Positions 59,529 through 64,000 of a stretch of 64,000 bases of DNA are shown here, piece by piece. Position 1 is the stretch's first letter. The number at the start of each line of letters is the position of its first letter. Where the stretch lies: assembly GCA_003254925.1 (NCBI GenBank), contig QANZ01054283.1, positions 34,580 through 98,579 on the forward strand. The letters run 5' to 3'. The notes beneath the pieces were generated by a model. It was not told the DNA's origin. It ran no database searches and was given only the letters and a program-made list of their open reading frames with translations. The position numbers were made by a program, and so were the translations under genes. The stretch comes from Chamaecrista fasciculata (lineage: Eukaryota > Streptophyta > Magnoliopsida > Fabales > Fabaceae).

Positions 59529-60427
59529 TTTATCGATATATATATATATAACTCTACGTTAATTAATCTATTTTTTTCTTTCAAACCAGAAACCGTAGTA
59601 AAAAGGGAAGGTTGAGCTAGCAACCTCTGATACAATTAATTACAAACACACATTAATCATTCAGATCGACCCATTATTTAATTATAATAATTATCCATTA
59701 GTAATTAGATTCTTATATACTGTTGGAGAAGTAAACTAAATTATCCTTAACAGTAAATCGTCAAAGCACACTATATATTAAGGTTTCTACTTATTTTCTA
59801 GTCCAAATTGGAATATACCTCTTTTCACACTTAATTAGAGAAAAAGGGAAATTGAAAGACAAAGTTGTATTTGTTCCAATAATCAAATCCACTAAACTAT
59901 TATTTAAAGTCTACCAAATGCATGCACGTACCATATCCACGCAGGAACTTTCTGCAATATTTGGGTAAACATAAATTTAAAACTAAGACATGTTACCTAA
60001 TAAATGAGATAGAATAAGTTAAATTAATCACCTTATCCATTGCCGACTATATCTTAAAATGGACAAAAAATGGTGATGTGTTTTGAAAAATGTAGGATTT
60101 ATTACTTTGAAGACTAAGTGATTTGTTGGCGTAATTGGAAACAAACAATATCCAAAGACGATGACTAACTTGAAGACTGTGGGAGCCATATTGAAAAGAA
60201 AACATAACTGTCATCAACACGTACAACAGTCTATGCATTTAATGAAATGTTCTTCCCTAAACCTAATCTCTAAACACATGCTCCTTATTCTTTGGTTCGT
60301 ACTTGTATATGACTAGTAATTGTTATATAGTACTTGTATGTTGTATTTATAACTAATTAGAATCTTTATTATACTTCAAGCTAGCTAGAAAAATACATTA
60401 ATAGTTATGTTATGTTAAGACTTAAGA
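59529..60427. other. AT-rich intergenic DNA
   Basis: No gene or bounded repeat recognised. Confidence 0.45.
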
Positions 60428-60436
60428 TTAAAGATA

Positions 60437-60936
60437 GGGTAAATTATACTTTGGTACTTTGTTCTATGAACTGATTTCACTTTGATACCTTACTATTTCA
60501 ATAGTGACATTTTGGTACCCTGTTTTTCGCACCGTTAACATTTTAGTACCCAAATTTTTTTCTATTAAGTTTTGACGGCGAAGTCGCACGTGACCATCAC
60601 GTGTATGGTAAAAACACTCAAATGTCCATTTTCCTCACATTTTTCACGATTCAAACGGTAAAACAATTCAAAATCCTCTCACTTTGAATCTTAGTGTTTT
60701 CAATGTTTTAGTGTCTGAATCGTGAAAAATGAGCGGAAAATGGACATTTTGGTGTTTTTACTGTGAACTTGGTGATCACATGCGACTTTACCGTCAAAAC
60801 TTACCAGAAAAAAAAAAAATTAGGTACCAAAGTGTTAATAGCATAAAAAACAGGGCACCAAAATGTCACTTTTGAAAGAACAGGGTACCAAAGTGAAATC
60901 GGTTTATAGAACATGGTATCAAAACGTACTTTACCC
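60437..60936. mobile_element. Mutator-type fold-back MITE, 500 bp, 9-bp duplication
   Basis: Exactly 500 bp from GGGTAAATTATACTTTGGTAC to GTACTTTACCC, with a perfect duplication TTAAAGATA (60428-60436, 60937-60945). Nearly the whole element is one inverted repeat: CATTTTGGTACCCTGTTTTT against CAGGGCACCAAAATG, AAATGTCCATTTTCC against GGAAAATGGACATTT, ATTTTTCACGATTCA against TGAATCGTGAAAAAT. Its ends differ from the GGCCAAAG family, so it is a separate family. Confidence 0.88.
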
Positions 60937-60945
60937 TTAAAGATA

Positions 60946-62640
60946 ATAGGCCAAAATGTATTTTCCGTCTCTTATGTTTGAGGAAGGTTGCAATCTAATA
61001 TATCTATCTGAAATGAACAAATAATTAAGGTACTCAATATTCGATATCTTATAATATAAATATTTTATTATTTCTTGAATTAGAATATTTTATCTTATAT
61101 CCATTATTTTCGAATATTTCAGATATTACGGATACCGTTTGGATACCGGATATAGATTATGGTAAGGATTCAAATATATTAATCTATCAGATACAGATAT
61201 TTGATAGAATAAATAGATGCGGATACAAAAAGTGATAAATTCACCGGGTATTCTAGCCGTCGCGGCACAATCATCTTTTTCTTGCAATATACTTAATTAA
61301 ACAGTACTTGAGCAATTAATAATACGAAAATTAATTAAGCTTGCTTGTCTTTGACTCTAAGCCTAATACGTATGTACCATATTCACTCTTTAATTTGCCT
61401 TAATCCTAGCCTCTAGCTAGCTATGGTCCTTTGAGAAGATTCATATATGGAGTTAGTAAGAGACACTTGGTGAATAAGTGGTGGTTACTGGTTATGCATG
61501 CAGCTTCTCTAGCTAGTCTTAATCTTGCATTCAAAGAAACAAAAACAAAATGATACCGTACGTGATCTATACATAATAACATATCAATCCAACACGTTTG
61601 TACCTCATAATAAATTTCAAGGAAAGTTAATTGGAAAATTCAAAATTATATAAATATACGCGTTATGGAGAGTTTATTTGTTTAGCTAATTTATTAAATT
61701 AGAGTTTTTTTTGCTAAAAACTTGTTATAAAAATTAAATTTTTAATTAATTTTTGAGTTTTTAACTAAACAAATTATTAGTTGATAAATTATTAAATCTA
61801 ATCATCAAAATACTTGGTCGATAAAGTATTTTTGATGTTGAATAACTGTTAACAAAAAATCTAAACAAAATTATATTGTTAATGACAAATCAAGATTTAT
61901 AATATTTTTAAGGTCAAAGTGTAATTTTGATTTTCTATCTCTAGAGGAAGTTACACGCAATCTAACCTTTTATATGTTATTTTTTCTTGCACTTTGATCT
62001 TATGAAATTATTATAAAACAAAGATTAATCATTCTTTAATTATCATTAGTAATAATATTAAACTATTTTAAGAATTATGAGTTATTAAAATAAAATTTTT
62101 TGATTAAAATAGATGATAGATGAAATTTTTGTAATTATGTGGATGGTTGTTAAAAGTAATTAGTTAAAACTTAAAAGTAAAGTTTTTTTTTTTTGTAATG
62201 AATTCATATCAATAAACATTTATTGGGGTGATGTAAACATGTGCTAACTTGAAGTTCAAGTGATAAATTGTATTTAATACGATATTAATTTTTAAAAAAT
62301 ACTTTTATATGATAACCTAATAAAATAACTAACTTGAAAATGAAATTTTCTTCATTTTTTTTTTGAACACCATCACTAACAACTCATATTTTCTCAAAGA
62401 TAAGAAATATTTTTCTTTAAAAAGAAAAAGAGCAAGAGACCCACATAATAAATACATTATCTTTTTTTATGAAACTTGAAATGATAGTTATTGCATCATT
62501 ATCAAAAAATTTATAGATAAAGAGTAAAATTAATATGAGGTCAAAGGCGTGTGGGGCTTTCAACTAATATAATCATAAATCTTAACTAACAATTGGGACC
62601 AATGGGAGTATTACACGTAAAGAATCACCGACCATACCCA
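60946..62640. other. Intergenic DNA with repeat fragments
   Basis: No gene. 61030-61262 is a relative of the repeat at 10956-11491. 61665-61870 has mirrored TTTGTTTAGCTAATTTATTAAA / TTAACTAAACAAA text of a possible old MITE. 61915-62060 begins AAGGTCAAAGTGTAATTTTG like one end of the 59103 family. Confidence 0.4.
61030..61262. repeat. Degenerate ATCCGxATC-rich repeat, second copy
   Basis: GCGGATACAAAAAGTG, GGATACCGGATATAGA and CAGATATTACGGATACC correspond to the reverse complement of text in 10956-11491. It ends near CCGGGTATTCTAGCCGTCGC. Confidence 0.5.
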
Positions 62641-62659
62641 CAATCTGATTCTGTGGTGG

Positions 62660-62735
62660 GCCCATGCCACGTGTACCCACTCTCTATCTGACGTGGCGAT
62701 TTCTCATGTGGGCCATTTCTATATATTATATTCAC
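62660..62735 (+). promoter_or_regulatory. ABRE/G-box pair upstream of a TATA-like sequence
   Basis: GCCACGTGTAC (62666) and TGACGTGGC (about 62689) are two ACGT-core elements about 25 bp apart, followed by CTATATATTATATTCAC (from 62720) and a pyrimidine-rich stretch. The arrangement resembles an abscisic-acid-responsive promoter. No coding sequence follows within the window, so this may be the promoter of a gene beyond it, of a non-coding RNA, or chance. Confidence 0.3.
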
Positions 62736-63256
62736 ATCACATACCAAAAAAAAAAAAATACTGCCACCAACTCCCACTATTAATTATATCTCCTTTTCCA
62801 CTTTTTTTAATTCCTTCTTCTTATTTACTTTTTCCCTTTTTTTCCTAATTAAAACCAAATATATATATATATTATATATAATTATATATTTTCTCCTTCT
62901 TTTTATTGCCACCATATTAAAACACTTTTTTGCTCTTATGAATATGATAGTAAGTGGGCCGATTAATAAAGATTCTGCAGAAGCTTCTAGTGGGATTGTG
63001 AGTAGGTTTTTTTGATTTAGCTCATAGTTTAATTTGTTGATACATACTAAAAGATTTAGAAAAGTGCTTATTGATTTTAATTTTATAGAACACTTTTCTC
63101 ATGAGGTTTTATTTTTTAAAAATTCTTTTTTACAACTAGAGGAAAATGAAAGATTGATGATGATGTTTAAATTGAATAGAACAAGTTCCAGTGAATTATA
63201 AAGATTACAAGTTGTTATCATCTGTGTATGCTCCAGATCTGATTCTTTATAATTAC

Positions 63257-63322
<66 letters not shown>

Positions 63323-64000
63323 TCATTAAAGTATAAAAGAATAGAAAAAATAATAATAAGGTGTAGTATAATAAGCCTGGATATAAAAAAACACAATTCA
63401 ATTAACACTGGTTTGGTCAGGTGAAATTTTCAAGCCATGTGTCTTGGTAATATTATATTAATTAATACATATAAATTAAATAATTAAACATGGAGGAAAA
63501 TGAAATTCTACCTATTTCTATTCTACAAAACACTAATTCACACACATATATCCTTTATGTTTTTTTTAACTTTAAATTATTAGTTTTAGCCCATATTTAA
63601 TTTTAGGTTATTTGATATTATTGAGTTTCATATCAAAAGGTCTGATATTCCAATTAGCCCATCCTTACTATTGTAATCGAGCATCCACTAATTGATATTT
63701 CTTTTATTTAAACTAACATAATTTATTTTATTTTAATTTTTCAGCATCTTGTTCACAAAAAAGAAACAATTAATTTCATTAATAGATTTAACATAATATA
63801 TATGTTATAGTGTGTAAGAACCAACTTTATATATATGTCATATAATAATATTATGTCTTTGATTCTTTTTGTTAGTTAGACTTGTATAAATTTATAAATT
63901 ATCATAAAGTATAATACTGATAAAACTAATTGTCTATATAATTTTTTTTCTTCATTGAACAAGAAAATACATAAAAATAACATATTTTTTTATATAATTA
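62736..64000. other. AT-rich intergenic DNA to the window end
   Basis: No gene recognised. Contains an (AT)n stretch near 62860-62890 and the (GA)n microsatellite at 63259-63319. Confidence 0.4.
63259..63319. repeat. (GA)n microsatellite
   Basis: About 30 uninterrupted GA units. The long frames crossing it on both strands (runs of Arg-Glu or Leu-Ser) are artefacts of the repeat. Confidence 0.95.

Noticed and set aside
63099..63424. ORFs of 77-100 codons on both strands
   Set aside because: Produced by translation of the (GA)n microsatellite.

Overview
The window is nuclear DNA of a eudicot plant. It is AT-rich, has GT-AG introns in four plant genes, and its intergenic space is packed with plant-type transposable elements. 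The species cannot be named from the sequence.

Genes. (1) A three-exon MATE/DTX efflux transporter, + strand, 13261-17511. (2) A single-exon PORR-domain organelle RNA-binding protein, - strand, 27869-29431. (3) An eight-exon protein tyrosine phosphatase of the PTP1 type, + strand, 32137-37642. (4) A twelve-coding-exon PSK SIMULATOR (DUF3475/DUF668) protein, + strand, 41679-50368. All four reading frames join cleanly across the inferred splice sites and give proteins of normal family length (510, 520, 338 and 652 aa). They do not form a cluster or pathway; they are ordinary single loci.

Mobile DNA. 1-12.4 kb is almost entirely repeats: two PIF/Harbinger-like elements, a non-autonomous copia-like LTR element (4083-7570), a long-TIR Mutator-like element carrying a piece of a leucine-rich-repeat receptor kinase gene (8429-10659) and a tRNA-derived SINE (12196-12339). 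18-25 kb has several fold-back elements and a decayed RNase H fragment. Between genes 2 and 3 an inverted-repeat element carries a broken ABCG transporter ATPase fragment (30650-31756). The introns and flanks of genes 3 and 4 hold solo LTRs, a copia reverse-transcriptase fragment and SINEs. 50.4-64 kb has no recognisable gene but contains a dense set of fold-back elements and a solo LTR.

The most notable observation is how well preserved the insertions are. By direct reading I could match flanking target-site duplications for fourteen insertions (3 bp, 5 bp, 8-10 bp or 12-15 bp according to class; one duplication matches at 8 of 9 bases). Two of the inverted-repeat elements carry host-gene fragments in the manner of Pack-MULEs. 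No CRISPR, rRNA or functional tRNA gene was seen.
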